Part shown: in pieces, positions 18,161 through 27,107 of the stretch
Layout of the letters: each line of letters opens with the position of its first letter
How positions within the stretch are numbered: the stretch's first letter is position 1
Source: Sulfurovum sp. UBA7648
GTDB taxonomy: Bacteria; Campylobacterota; Campylobacteria; Campylobacterales; Sulfurovaceae
Assembly: GCA_002483605.1 (NCBI GenBank)
Contig: DLIG01000007.1
Span: 105,060 to 167,854, forward strand
DNA: 62,795 nucleotides
Direction: 5' to 3'
Made by a program: the position numbers and the translations under genes
Notes under the pieces: generated by a model
What the model saw: only the letters and a program-made list of their open reading frames with translations
Told to the model about the DNA's origin: nothing
Databases searched by the model: none

Positions 18161-19371
18161 ATCGCGAGACATTTTCAAGTTCTTTTATTCGTAAGATAAT
18201 ATCCCATTACCTAAAATACGACAAAGAGAACCCGTTTATCTTTATCGCCGCAATATTGGCATTTTTGGGTATTGCTGCAGGAGTAATGGTACTCATGCTT
18301 GCAATGGGGATCATGAATGGCACACAAAAAGAGTTTGAAAAAAAACTTTTTGTTATGAATTATCCAATGACCATTGTCTCTTTTATTCCAAATACATTAA
18401 ATGACAATTTCATTGCATCTTTGCAAAACAAATTTCCTGAGCTTAAATTTAGTCCATATTATTCAACTCAAGTAATATGCAAAAATGATACTATAGTACA
18501 AGGCAGCCTTCTTTACGGTGTAAATTTTGAAAAAGAAAGCAGTATCAATCCTATATTTGCCGCATCAAAAAGTACAGCCGATATACCGTTTAAAGCTGTA
18601 ATAGGAGATGGGCTGGCAAGCGATATGAATATTTCAACCGGCAATAAAATAACTCTATATTTTTCAGAGCAGCAAGCTATCGGATTTACTACTATGCCGT
18701 TACAAAAGCGTTTTATGGTAGATGGTGTATTTAAAAGCGGATTAAAGGTTTATGATAAAGCCATTATATATACAACTTTGGAAGCTTTTGAGACTCTTCT
18801 TGATAGACAAAAAGGAGTTTATGACGGAGTGCATATATTTGCCAAAGACCCGATGAAAAGCATCAAAGAAATAGAGCCGTTACTTCCGGAGGGCATCATC
18901 ATAGAAGGTTGGTGGCAGCAAAACGGCAATTTTTTTGCTGCTATGGAAATGGAAAAAAAGGCTCTTTTTTTAGTGCTGTTATTAATAATATTAGTAGCTT
19001 CGCTTAATATCATTTCTTCGCTTTTAATGACAGTTATGAGCAGGAGGAACGAAATAGCACTTATGCGTACTTTAGGGGCAACAAAAGCCGAGATCAGAGC
19101 TATATTTTTTCGCTTAGGGCTTATCATTGGCGTTGCTGGCGTAGCAACCGGAACAATTTTGGGTCTTGCGGGAAAATGGGTTTTGCAAACATTTGACATT
19201 ATAACCCTGCCTGAAGATGTATACGGCACAACTAAATTACCGATAGATATGACATTTGGCGACTATGGGATGATCGTGCTTGGAACATGTATCATAATAC
19301 TAATATCTTCACTATATCCTGCAAAAAAGGCTTCTGAGACAAATCCTTTGACAGCACTAAGAAACGAGTAA
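18157..19371 (+). CDS. ABC transporter permease, LolC/LolE type
   Basis: A 404-residue FtsX/MacB-fold permease: one N-terminal membrane helix (about 28-50), a large periplasmic domain (about 52-260) and three C-terminal helices near 270-300, 320-345 and 370-395. The motif SRRNEIALMRTLGATKAEIR before the second-last helix pair is typical of lipoprotein-releasing permeases. LolA two genes away supports a Lol role. Only one permease is present and no LolD ATPase is adjacent, so the partner must be encoded elsewhere. The GTG start overlaps the secA stop. Confidence 0.85.
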   Translation: MNRETFSSSFIRKIISHYLKYDKENPFIFIAAILAFLGIAAGVMVLMLAMGIMNGTQKEFEKKLFVMNYPMTIVSFIPNTLNDNFIASLQNKFPELKFSPYYSTQVICKNDTIVQGSLLYGVNFEKESSINPIFAASKSTADIPFKAVIGDGLASDMNISTGNKITLYFSEQQAIGFTTMPLQKRFMVDGVFKSGLKVYDKAIIYTTLEAFETLLDRQKGVYDGVHIFAKDPMKSIKEIEPLLPEGIIIEGWWQQNGNFFAAMEMEKKALFLVLLLIILVASLNIISSLLMTVMSRRNEIALMRTLGATKAEIRAIFFRLGLIIGVAGVATGTILGLAGKWVLQTFDIITLPEDVYGTTKLPIDMTFGDYGMIVLGTCIIILISSLYPAKKASETNPLTALRNE

Positions 19372-19381
19372 AATTTTATAT

Positions 19382-20374
19382 ATGAAAAAAAATAAAAAAA
19401 TTATATATGGCTATAAAAAAAATAATTATGCAAATTATTTTAAATATTTTTACATTCTCACAACACTCTTTTTGAGTTTAGTTTTAACATTTATATATTA
19501 TATGTATATGCCTATAGATATTCCAAAAAAAGCAAAAATTCCATCCGGCAGTATCTCCCATGTTGTCTCAGAGTTGGACAAACAAGGCTTTTCTGTTAGC
19601 TTTCTAGATAGATATATATTGTATTTTATGGGTGAACCAAAAGCAGGTGTTATTGACTTTGGCGACGCAAAAAGTATTAATCGTATCGATTTTCTAAATC
19701 ATATCGTAAATCTATCTCCATCACATGTTTCAAATCAGCTTACACTGATTCCTGGTGAAACATTGGAAATATTTTTTGAAGAAATTGCTGCACAAACAGG
19801 ACTGAACAAAACTCTTCTTTTCCAAGAGTACAAAAAACTATCTCCATATCCTGAGGCTGGAATATATGCTGATACTTATTTCATAATTGACAGCATGAAT
19901 GAAGCACAGCTGATAAAATTTTTGATTGTTCAATCAGAGGCAAAATATACAAAACTTGCCAAAAAATACCAAGGTTCATATGATGTTAAAGAGTGGCAGC
20001 GCATACTCACTATTGCTTCTATAATACAAAAAGAGGCAGCAAACAGCCAAGAGATGCCGATAATTGCTTCGGTTATTTACAATAGGCTTGCAAAAAATAT
20101 GAGATTGCAAATGGACGGCACGCTAAATTACGGCAAATATTCTCATATAAAAGTAACACCGGAAAGAATAAGGAATGATGCCAGCAGCTTCAATACTTAT
20201 AAAAACTATGGCTTACCAGATTCCCCGATCGGCGCTGTATCACAAGAAGCTATAGATGCAGCTATAAATCCTGCCAAAACCGATTATCTATATTTTGTTA
20301 AAAACTCAAGCGGTACTCATACCTTTAGCAATGATTTCCAAACCCATAGAAAAGCTATAGAATCAGGCAATTAA
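19382..20374 (+). CDS. mltG: Endolytic transglycosylase MltG
   Basis: A 330-residue single-pass inner-membrane protein (helix at about 23-43) of the YceG/MltG family, which cuts nascent glycan strands and sets their length. The catalytic glutamate lies in ASIIQKEAANSQEMPIIASV, followed by IYNRLAKNMRLQMDGTLNYG and the C-terminal SPIGAVSQEAIDAA and FVKNSSGTHTFSN segments. It starts 10 bases after the permease and is probably co-transcribed. Its stop overlaps the convergent DUF234-like gene by four bases. Confidence 0.93.
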   Translation: MKKNKKIIYGYKKNNYANYFKYFYILTTLFLSLVLTFIYYMYMPIDIPKKAKIPSGSISHVVSELDKQGFSVSFLDRYILYFMGEPKAGVIDFGDAKSINRIDFLNHIVNLSPSHVSNQLTLIPGETLEIFFEEIAAQTGLNKTLLFQEYKKLSPYPEAGIYADTYFIIDSMNEAQLIKFLIVQSEAKYTKLAKKYQGSYDVKEWQRILTIASIIQKEAANSQEMPIIASVIYNRLAKNMRLQMDGTLNYGKYSHIKVTPERIRNDASSFNTYKNYGLPDSPIGAVSQEAIDAAINPAKTDYLYFVKNSSGTHTFSNDFQTHRKAIESGN

Positions 20375-21264
20375 ATACACATGATCCATTTTTGAAAATC
20401 TTGCAGGTCAAACAAGAAAAGATTTTTATCTTTCATTACAAGCAATTCGCCTGAAAAACCCTGTTTTGAAAAAAGTGCCCAATATGTTGCCGGCAATCCT
20501 GATTGCGATGCTTTTAACTTTAGCTTTGTGAGTTCATTTTTGCATACTTTTCTATCTTTATATTTACATTCGGCAACGATCATCTCTTTTTTATCTGTTA
20601 TGGCGACTATATCAAATTCATTATCCCTATCCCAATAGCTTCCGGAAAAAATAATTTTTTTATTATGTGCTTCAAAATATTCACATAAAAGTTCATTTGA
20701 AAGCTGTTCAAATATTAAGCTTCTTAATCGTTCATAATGGGCCTTGAAGTATTCTATAAATCTTGCTGCATCTCCTTGCTCCAATGAACTTCTAAAAGGC
20801 TCTACGAAACCAAACCAAAATCTATAAAAAGGCATATTGAATCTTAATTTATCTTGTATGCGATATTTTCTTGATACATTAAGTACCAATTCTGTAGAAG
20901 CTTCCAGATGAATGACGCCCAAATTTGTCAAATCTTTTACTATCTTCTCCCCTACTGTTTCGCTTAGCTTCGCTTTTTTTAATGCGCTATATATTTTGCC
21001 GTCTCCTCTGGCAATAGCCATCAGTACCTCGCGATAAGGACTTTCCAAGAGATAAGATGGCGCAATAAGTGACTGAAAAAAAGAGAAGTTTGATACAAAT
21101 TTTGTTTCTATAAGTTCGAATAGTGTGTCAAAAAAATCAAACTCTATAGTTTGACCGGCACCTCCGAATATAGCAAAATAATCAATTAATTGCTCAAAAT
21201 CCAAATGAGCATATTCGTCGCAAAAAGATTGAAGTAGTGTTTTGATGTCCAGCCTTAATATCAA
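20371..21264 (-). CDS. DUF234-like protein with PD-(D/E)XK nuclease-like motif, no ATPase domain
   Basis: A 297-residue protein resembling only the C-terminal half of archaeal/bacterial P-loop ATPases of the DUF234 family. A winged-helix-like region lies at about 85-130 (SPYREVLMAIARGDGKIYSA). The DUF234 landmark FNMPFYRFWFGFVEPFR follows. Then comes a motif set DRDNEFDIVA...MIVAECKYKD matching the D..ExD...ECKY pattern of PD-(D/E)XK nuclease folds. No Walker A is present, so the usual N-terminal ATPase half is missing. The start codon is TTG with no clear ribosome site, so the true 5' end is uncertain. Function unknown. Confidence 0.7.
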   Translation of the reverse strand: MILRLDIKTLLQSFCDEYAHLDFEQLIDYFAIFGGAGQTIEFDFFDTLFELIETKFVSNFSFFQSLIAPSYLLESPYREVLMAIARGDGKIYSALKKAKLSETVGEKIVKDLTNLGVIHLEASTELVLNVSRKYRIQDKLRFNMPFYRFWFGFVEPFRSSLEQGDAARFIEYFKAHYERLRSLIFEQLSNELLCEYFEAHNKKIIFSGSYWDRDNEFDIVAITDKKEMIVAECKYKDRKVCKNELTKLKLKASQSGLPATYWALFSKQGFSGELLVMKDKNLFLFDLQDFQKWIMCI

Positions 21265-21295
21265 AATATCAGATATTATTTTAACATATTTTTGC

Positions 21296-21301
21296 TATAA
21301 T
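21296..21301 (+). promoter_or_regulatory. Predicted -10 element for the NtrC-like/PAS gene pair
   Basis: TTGCTATAAT-type extended element with TATAAT at 21296-21301, about 64 bases upstream of the first gene. Confidence 0.4.
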
Positions 21302-21364
21302 TGTTTTGGATTATATTGATGTTTTTTTCATCAATTTTTATGAGAAATTTTAAGCAGGGAGAAG

Positions 21365-22096
21365 ATGAAATTGTTTTATAGCACATCCACAAAAGTACAA
21401 TATATAACAAAAGGCTTAGAGCTAAGTAAATCTCTTTTTGTGTCATCGCTTATAATCGGAGAAGCCCATATAGGTAAAAAATCTCTTATCAAATCTATTT
21501 TCCCAGAAATTCCATGGGTAGATGGAAGTGATATCATTAAGCTCAAACAAACGCTAAATAAACACGATGAACTTATAATCAGCAATTTTGAACTATATGG
21601 TGATTATAGCATCGGTGATTTTAAAGGCAAGAGAATAATTGCTATAAGTGACAGCACATCATTTCCGTCCCATATTGATTCACTTTTTGCTTTTATTTAC
21701 ACTATGCCTTCATTAAAAGAACGGCCTGAAGACGTTGAGTATCTTGCTGATATTTTTACCAAAGAAGCCAGATCTATATTTATGACAAAAGATATATCGC
21801 CATTAGACTTAGCCAAAATAGATCTAGCCGATAACACCAAATCCTTAAAAAAAGCCATCTTTGAACATCAAGCATATAATACTATTACTCCAAATAAGAT
21901 AGAACGAATACTATATAATTATTTTGAAAAAGAGCTAGGCGGCAATAATGACTATGCAAAATATCTTCCTATTTTTGAGCATCCTCTTATTATGGCAGGA
22001 TTAGATAAATTTGGGTCTCAATTAAAACTATCTAGCATACTCGGTATCAATAGAAATACATTAAGGAAAAAAGTATATGAACTTGGAATCAATTGA
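21365..22096 (+). CDS. Shortened NtrC-like protein with Fis-type HTH
   Basis: A 243-residue protein with features of sigma-54 activators in reduced form. A P-loop-like GEAHIGKKS sits at about 32-40, where NtrC proteins have GExGxGKE. PSLKERPEDVEYLADIF matches the conserved L.ERxEDI segment of that AAA+ family. The C-terminal KLSSILGINRNTLRKKVYEL is a Fis-type helix-turn-helix. The AAA+ region is far shorter than normal. The sigma-54-contacting GAFTGA loop is absent, and the Walker B position reads LIISNFE without the usual DE pair. It therefore probably binds DNA but may not activate sigma-54. It overlaps the next gene by 20 bases, and amt-glnK follow. Confidence 0.65.
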   Translation: MKLFYSTSTKVQYITKGLELSKSLFVSSLIIGEAHIGKKSLIKSIFPEIPWVDGSDIIKLKQTLNKHDELIISNFELYGDYSIGDFKGKRIIAISDSTSFPSHIDSLFAFIYTMPSLKERPEDVEYLADIFTKEARSIFMTKDISPLDLAKIDLADNTKSLKKAIFEHQAYNTITPNKIERILYNYFEKELGGNNDYAKYLPIFEHPLIMAGLDKFGSQLKLSSILGINRNTLRKKVYELGIN

Positions 22097-22778
22097 CTTT
22101 AAGCTTTTTATTGAGACTGACAACAATCCATTTATTTTATTTGAGTCGTCCGGACATATTATTTATCTCAACAATGCTGCTGAAATGCTATTATGCTATG
22201 TTGGCACAAAAGAGCTATATGATCTAACGCTCACCTACGCCCCAAAAACTTTTGGACATAAAAGCACCATACACTCTTTAGAATATGAATCATTTTCATT
22301 TTATTCACTTATGGTCGGATATGAAACTGATGAGCAAATTTATCTAAGATTATACAATAAGCCTCTAGTTCAAACCAAAATATCTATTAGCAATGAATCT
22401 CTTATTGCTACTGATATAAATACGATACTGGAAGCAAATATAACCTTATTCCAACTAGAAAGCAATGCTGCTATCTCTTTATTTGTAGACCAAGAACTTC
22501 CGGCATTTAAACTTGATCAAAATTATTTTTCAATAATGCTGAGAAAAGCATTCAATTCTTTTATCAACTCTCCTACGCTTGATGTAGTGCTTAAACTGAT
22601 CGTGGGTGAATATATATTGATAGATGACAAAAAGCATCAAATGATCGAACTTATCTTAAAAGCTCCAAAAAGAAGAGTTGACCATGATGATGAGATCAGC
22701 CAATTGGCAAATCAAACACATATAGCATCTTCTCTAAAACCGGAAATAATTAAATTTCAAATTCCTCTTATTTTATAA
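22077..22778 (+). CDS. PAS-like sensory protein, NtrB-like without a kinase domain
   Basis: A 233-residue cytosolic protein. Its first 50 residues (NNPFILFESSGHIIYLNNAAEML) look like the start of a PAS domain of the NtrB type. The rest shows no histidine-kinase phosphoacceptor motif and no N/G boxes of the ATPase domain; residues 145-195 look like a vestigial dimerisation/catalytic remnant. It overlaps the shortened NtrC-like gene by 20 bases and ends 87 bases before amt. The pair resembles a stripped-down NtrB/NtrC set beside ammonium-transport genes. Function is inferred from context only. Confidence 0.6.
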   Translation: MNLESIDFKLFIETDNNPFILFESSGHIIYLNNAAEMLLCYVGTKELYDLTLTYAPKTFGHKSTIHSLEYESFSFYSLMVGYETDEQIYLRLYNKPLVQTKISISNESLIATDINTILEANITLFQLESNAAISLFVDQELPAFKLDQNYFSIMLRKAFNSFINSPTLDVVLKLIVGEYILIDDKKHQMIELILKAPKRRVDHDDEISQLANQTHIASSLKPEIIKFQIPLIL

Positions 22779-22865
22779 TTGCCTATTTTTTAATCATAAT
22801 ATCGCATTATAAGTATGCAAATAACTGTTATTATTTACTTGTAATTCAACTACAAAGGAAAGAAG

Positions 22866-24197
22866 ATGAAAGTAAAACAGTCGGTCCTTTTAGGACTTTT
22901 AATCTCAACGGTTGCTTTTGCAGATCAAAATGCCACATCTGCGCCTGCTCTAAATAGCGGTGATACTGCTTGGATGATGATATCAACAGCTCTTGTGATG
23001 CTCATGACTCCAATAGGGCTTGCTCTATTTTACGGGGGTATGAGCAGATCAAAAAATGCTCTTAATACCTATGGTATGGTATTTATGGCATTTGTTGTCG
23101 GCTTTATTGCTTGGATCGTTGCAGGTTTTTCTATCGCATTTGGCACAATGGAAGGGCCTTTGAACAATATTATTGGCGGATTTGGGCATATCATGCTTAA
23201 CGGTATAAGCTGGACTGACTTTGCAAGTGTAGAGCTAGGACAACTGTATCCTAAATTTGTTTTTGTCGTATTTCAGGGCACATTTGCAGCAATCACTGTT
23301 GCAATTGCTGCGGGTTCAGTTATCGAGAGAATAAAATTTTCTACATGGATAGTTTTTGTAGCCCTGTGGACAATTATTGTCTATGCTCCAATCGCACACA
23401 TGGTATGGGGAGGCGGTTACCTATTTAACGAAGGCGCACTAGACTTTGCAGGCGGAACCGTTGTGCATATGAACGGTGGATTAGCCGGATTGGTATTAGC
23501 TATGCTTGTCGGTAAAAGAGCGGGATACGGCAAAGTGGCCATGAAGCCTATGAGCGTACTTGTAACTGCACTTGGTGCCGGGTTATTATGGTTTGGATGG
23601 TATGGCTTTAATGCAGGTTCTGCATTCGGCGCAAATGCAATAGCCGGAGTTGCAATGCTAACTACTACAATTGCAGCAGCAGTTGCCACGATCACATGGG
23701 TATTGGTCGAACAAATGGTATTTAAAAAACCTACTTTGCTAGGGGCTGCCACTGGTGCTATCGCAGGACTTGTCGCTATCACTCCGGCTGCAGGCTTTGT
23801 GGGTGTTGGAGGTTCATTGATCATAGGGATCGCAGGTGCTCTGATAGCGTTTTTTGGAGTAACCGTGCTCAAGAAAAAACTTGGATACGATGATAGCCTT
23901 GATGCTTTTGGAGTACACTTCCTAGCAGGCCTATGGGGTGCTATTGCCACTGGGGTCTTTGCGCTTAACGACAAAGCTTTATTGTGGGATGGGCCGCTTA
24001 AAGGCAGCAATGACCGCTTGGGACAAATTTTTATTCAAGCAGAATCTGTTTTGATTGTCGGACTCTTTACTCTGATTGGCACCATTGTGGTATATTATAT
24101 TTCTTCAATGTTAACCAAAGGAAGCAGAGTAAACAGTGAAATAGAGGAAATGGGTCTCGATGAAGCGATTCATGGTGAAAAAGTAATGAACCTTTAA
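22866..24197 (+). CDS. amtB: Ammonium transporter AmtB
   Basis: A 443-residue channel protein with a cleavable signal sequence (to about residue 19, ...VAFA) and eleven predicted helices, the usual AmtB topology. Conserved features include ALFYGGMSRSKN, GSVIERIKF, GGTVVHMNGGLAGL (the first pore histidine region) and DAFGVHFLAGLWGAIATG (the second). It brings in ammonium at low concentration. The PII gene glnK follows after 46 bases, the usual pairing in which GlnK blocks the channel when nitrogen is plentiful. No sigma-54 promoter signature (GG-N10-GC) is present in the 87 bases upstream. Confidence 0.97.
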   Translation: MKVKQSVLLGLLISTVAFADQNATSAPALNSGDTAWMMISTALVMLMTPIGLALFYGGMSRSKNALNTYGMVFMAFVVGFIAWIVAGFSIAFGTMEGPLNNIIGGFGHIMLNGISWTDFASVELGQLYPKFVFVVFQGTFAAITVAIAAGSVIERIKFSTWIVFVALWTIIVYAPIAHMVWGGGYLFNEGALDFAGGTVVHMNGGLAGLVLAMLVGKRAGYGKVAMKPMSVLVTALGAGLLWFGWYGFNAGSAFGANAIAGVAMLTTTIAAAVATITWVLVEQMVFKKPTLLGAATGAIAGLVAITPAAGFVGVGGSLIIGIAGALIAFFGVTVLKKKLGYDDSLDAFGVHFLAGLWGAIATGVFALNDKALLWDGPLKGSNDRLGQIFIQAESVLIVGLFTLIGTIVVYYISSMLTKGSRVNSEIEEMGLDEAIHGEKVMNL

Positions 24198-24243
24198 TGG
24201 GTTCTTACCTATAATATTACTAAGATTACATAAGGAATATAGT

Positions 24244-24585
24244 ATGAAAAAAATAGAAGCAATTATCAAACCGTTCAAACTTGAAGAGGTAAAAGATGCT
24301 TTAGTTGAAGCGGGCATCACCGGTCTTACAGTAAGTGAAGTAAAAGGATACGGAAGACAGCAAGGTCATTCAGAACTTTACCGTGGCGCAGAATATGTTG
24401 TAGAGTTTATTCCTAAAATAAAAATTGAGATAGTCGTAAGTACCGACGAATATGCTCGTATAGCAATCGATGCTATCAGCAAAGCTGCCAAAACCGGCAA
24501 AATCGGTGATGGAAAAATCTTTGTCAGCACGATCGACCATGTCCTTCGTATCCGCACAGGCGAAGAAGACGCAGACGCTCTATAA
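24244..24585 (+). CDS. glnK: Nitrogen regulatory protein PII (GlnK)
   Basis: A 113-residue PII protein. The T-loop GYGRQQGHSELYRGAEYVV places the uridylylatable tyrosine at residue 51, as in E. coli. The B-loop TGKIGDGKIFV and C-loop RIRTGEEDADAL are intact. It integrates 2-oxoglutarate and ADP/ATP levels and should gate the upstream AmtB. A hairpin terminator 15 bases downstream ends the unit. Whether it also signals to the degenerate NtrB/NtrC-like pair upstream is speculation. Confidence 0.97.
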   Translation: MKKIEAIIKPFKLEEVKDALVEAGITGLTVSEVKGYGRQQGHSELYRGAEYVVEFIPKIKIEIVVSTDEYARIAIDAISKAAKTGKIGDGKIFVSTIDHVLRIRTGEEDADAL

Positions 24586-24600
24586 GTTTATTTTTAAATA

Positions 24601-24645
24601 TAGCGAAGACTTCAAAAGTCTCGCTATGATAAATTTCTTTTTTTA
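24601..24645 (+). terminator. Intrinsic terminator after glnK
   Basis: TAGCG(A)AGACTT pairs with AAGTCTCGCTA (24601-24626): 11 base pairs with one bulged A around a three-base loop. A T-rich tract ending in CTTTTTTT follows to 24645. Confidence 0.75.
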
Positions 24646-24773
24646 AAAACCATTTCAAAAATCTCATAATTCCAACAAATACTTTGTGATAATAAATCAA
24701 AAATATTTCATTTCGTACTCATATAAAATAGGATACAATAACATATATATTTACCAAAAGGAAAAGATATTTT

Positions 24774-25220
24774 ATGAAAGTACTACTTATTAAAGAAGTA
24801 AAAACACTAGGAAAAGCCGGAGAGATCAAAGAAGTTAAAGACGGTTATGGCCAAAATTTTTTGATCAATAAAGGACTTGCCAAGCTAGCTACTCCGGAGG
24901 TAATATCAAATTGGCAAGAAGAACAAGCATTGATGGCTCAAAGGGAAAAAGAGGAGATAGCTAGACTCACAAACGAAAAAAATACACTTGAAGCTAAGAA
25001 TATTATTATCAAAAAACATTCTGCGCCTATTGGAATACAAGGTTCAGTCGGCAATAATGATATCTCATCTGCCATAAACGAACAATTTGGCTTTGCTATA
25101 GATAAAAAAAATATCAATCTGGATAAACCGATCAAAACAACGGGCGTCCACGAAGTGGATGCAAAACTGGGGCATGGAATTCATGCAACTTTAAAAGTTG
25201 AAGTAATAGGAATTGAATAA
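24774..25220 (+). CDS. rplI: 50S ribosomal protein L9
   Basis: The 148-residue L9 has the N-terminal rRNA-binding signature GKAGEIKEVKDGYGQNFLI, the long connecting helix (about 45-75, charged) and the C-terminal domain ending in ATLKVEVIGIE. The TAA stop overlaps the hslV ATG. The rplI-hslV-hslU-era order is known from other Campylobacterota. Confidence 0.97.
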   Translation: MKVLLIKEVKTLGKAGEIKEVKDGYGQNFLINKGLAKLATPEVISNWQEEQALMAQREKEEIARLTNEKNTLEAKNIIIKKHSAPIGIQGSVGNNDISSAINEQFGFAIDKKNINLDKPIKTTGVHEVDAKLGHGIHATLKVEVIGIE

Positions 25221-25750
25221 TGTTTGAAGCAACCACCATACTTGCATACAAAGCATCTGATAAAGCAGTGATCGGTGGGGATGGTCAGGTCACTTTTGGA
25301 AATACTGTTCTAAAAGGCAATGCAACAAAAATTCGTACTTTATATGACGGTAAAATTTTGGCAGGATTTGCCGGAAGTACTGCAGATGCATTTACGCTTT
25401 TTGATATGTTCGAAACGATCTTAAGTGAAAAAAAAGGCGACCTGTTTCGTTCTGTCATAGCATTTTCCAAATTATGGCGCAGAGACAAACATTTAAGACA
25501 ATTAGAAGCCATGATGCTCGTTCTTGACCGAAAGCATTTATTTATCTTGAGCGGAAACGGGGATGTAGTTGAACCAGAAGACGGAATGATAGCTGCTATT
25601 GGAAGCGGCGGAGCATATGCTCTCTCGGCTGCTAGGGCTCTTAGCAAACATACTGCGCTCGATGCTACGGAATTAGTAAAAGAATCTCTCAAAATAGCCG
25701 GTGAATTGTGCATCTATACAAATACGAATATAACTACCTTGGAGTTGTAA
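25220..25750 (+). CDS. hslV: ATP-dependent protease peptidase subunit HslV
   Basis: The 176-residue threonine peptidase of the HslUV complex. The sequence opens MFEATTILAYKAS, so the catalytic threonine is residue 5 and a four-residue leader (MFEA) must be removed. Helicobacter HslV has the same opening. The core IGGDGQVTFGN, GFAGSTADAFTLFD and AIGSGGAYALSAARAL are intact. The start codon overlaps the rplI stop and the stop overlaps the hslU start (TAATG both times), ensuring coupled synthesis with its unfoldase. Confidence 0.97.
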   Translation: MFEATTILAYKASDKAVIGGDGQVTFGNTVLKGNATKIRTLYDGKILAGFAGSTADAFTLFDMFETILSEKKGDLFRSVIAFSKLWRRDKHLRQLEAMMLVLDRKHLFILSGNGDVVEPEDGMIAAIGSGGAYALSAARALSKHTALDATELVKESLKIAGELCIYTNTNITTLEL

Positions 25751-27099
25751 TGAAAAATAGCAATATAGAGCACCTCACACCAAAAGAGATCGTAAGTTAT
25801 CTTGACAAATACGTCATAGACCAGGATGACGCAAAAAAAACCATAGCTGTTGCTCTAAGAAACCGATATAGACGTATGCAGCTTCCTGAGGAGCTACAAA
25901 AAGATATTGTTCCCAAAAACATTCTAATGATCGGCAGTACCGGGGTAGGTAAAACCGAAATCGCTAGACGTTTGGCTCAAATGATGCAGCTTCCATTTAT
26001 AAAGGTAGAGGCTAGCAAATATACAGAGGTTGGATTCGTAGGTCGCGATGTAGAGTCAATGATAAGGGACTTGGCAAATATTGGATTGCAGCTCACCAGA
26101 GAAAGTGAAAACGAAAAGAACAGAGAAAAAATTGATCAATATGTTGAAGATAAGATCTTAGAGAAACTTCTTCCTCCCCTGCCCGATGGTGCAAATGAAC
26201 AAAAAAAAGAAGAATACGCTCATACCTTAGAAAAAATGCGCCAAAAATTTAGAAATGGAGAAATGGATGATCTCAAAATAAGTATAGAGATGCCTCCTAG
26301 CAGCAGCATATCCGGAATGGACGATATGCTGCCTCCACAAATGATCAGTGTGCAAGAATCCATAGTAAAAGTGTTGGGCGGAGTAAACAAAAAAGGGCCC
26401 GTAAGAGAAATTACTGTAAAAGAAGCTAAAAAAGTCCTTCAAAATGAAGCTAGCAATTTTATTTTAGACGAAGATGAGATAAAAGCACTGGCATTAGAAA
26501 AGGTAGAAAAAGGCAGTATTGTTTTTATAGATGAAATTGACAAGATAGCAGTATCGTCTAGTTCAAGCAGCAGACAAGATCCTAGCAAAGAGGGCGTACA
26601 AAGAGATTTGCTGCCGATAGTTGAAGGTTCTACGGTTAATACCAAGATCGGTATGGTTAAAACTGATCATATCTTATTTATAGCTGCAGGTGCATTTCAT
26701 GTCAGCAAACCAAGCGATCTATTGCCTGAATTACAGGGCAGATTTCCATTAAGAGTAGAACTTAACGGACTAAACGAAGATGTACTATACAGAATACTAA
26801 CCGAACCTGAAAATTCACTGATCAAACAGTACCAAGCGCTGCTTGGAGTTGAGGGCATGAAACTGATATTTGATGACGAAGCATTAAAAGCTATGGCGCA
26901 CTATGCATTTTTGGCAAATGAAAAATCAGAGGATATTGGTGCAAGAAGACTTCACACAATCATAGAAAAAGTTCTTGAAGACATTAGTTTTGAAGCTGAT
27001 GAATACAAAGGCAAAGAAGTAGTTATATCAAGCGATGATGTGACACAAAAAGTTGCAGATATCGTCAAAGATGAAGATGCTACAAATTACATTTTATAA
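25750..27099 (+). CDS. hslU: ATP-dependent protease ATPase subunit HslU
   Basis: The 449-residue AAA+ unfoldase that feeds HslV. It contains the opening LTPKEIVSYLDKYVIDQDDA, Walker A GSTGVGKTEIARRLA, the pore motif segment EVGFVGRDVESMIRDL, an I-domain (about 115-235), Walker B IVFIDEIDKIA and sensor-2 SEDIGARRLHTIIEKVLE. The C-terminal tail ends NYIL, which docks into HslV. The start at 25750 is chosen because it overlaps the hslV stop and matches the family; an upstream extension to 25708 lies wholly in hslV. Confidence 0.97.
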   Translation: MKNSNIEHLTPKEIVSYLDKYVIDQDDAKKTIAVALRNRYRRMQLPEELQKDIVPKNILMIGSTGVGKTEIARRLAQMMQLPFIKVEASKYTEVGFVGRDVESMIRDLANIGLQLTRESENEKNREKIDQYVEDKILEKLLPPLPDGANEQKKEEYAHTLEKMRQKFRNGEMDDLKISIEMPPSSSISGMDDMLPPQMISVQESIVKVLGGVNKKGPVREITVKEAKKVLQNEASNFILDEDEIKALALEKVEKGSIVFIDEIDKIAVSSSSSSRQDPSKEGVQRDLLPIVEGSTVNTKIGMVKTDHILFIAAGAFHVSKPSDLLPELQGRFPLRVELNGLNEDVLYRILTEPENSLIKQYQALLGVEGMKLIFDDEALKAMAHYAFLANEKSEDIGARRLHTIIEKVLEDISFEADEYKGKEVVISSDDVTQKVADIVKDEDATNYIL

Positions 27100-27107
27100 G
27101 GATCACT

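Noticed and set aside
22779..22865. Possible sigma-54 promoter before amtB
   Set aside because: No GG-N10-GC pair occurs in the spacer; the only GG is in the ribosome site.
23417..24010. 197-codon minus-strand frame inside amtB
   Set aside because: It is antisense to a clear transporter gene, Pro/Ala-rich as expected from the reverse of Gly/Ala codons, and without a ribosome site.
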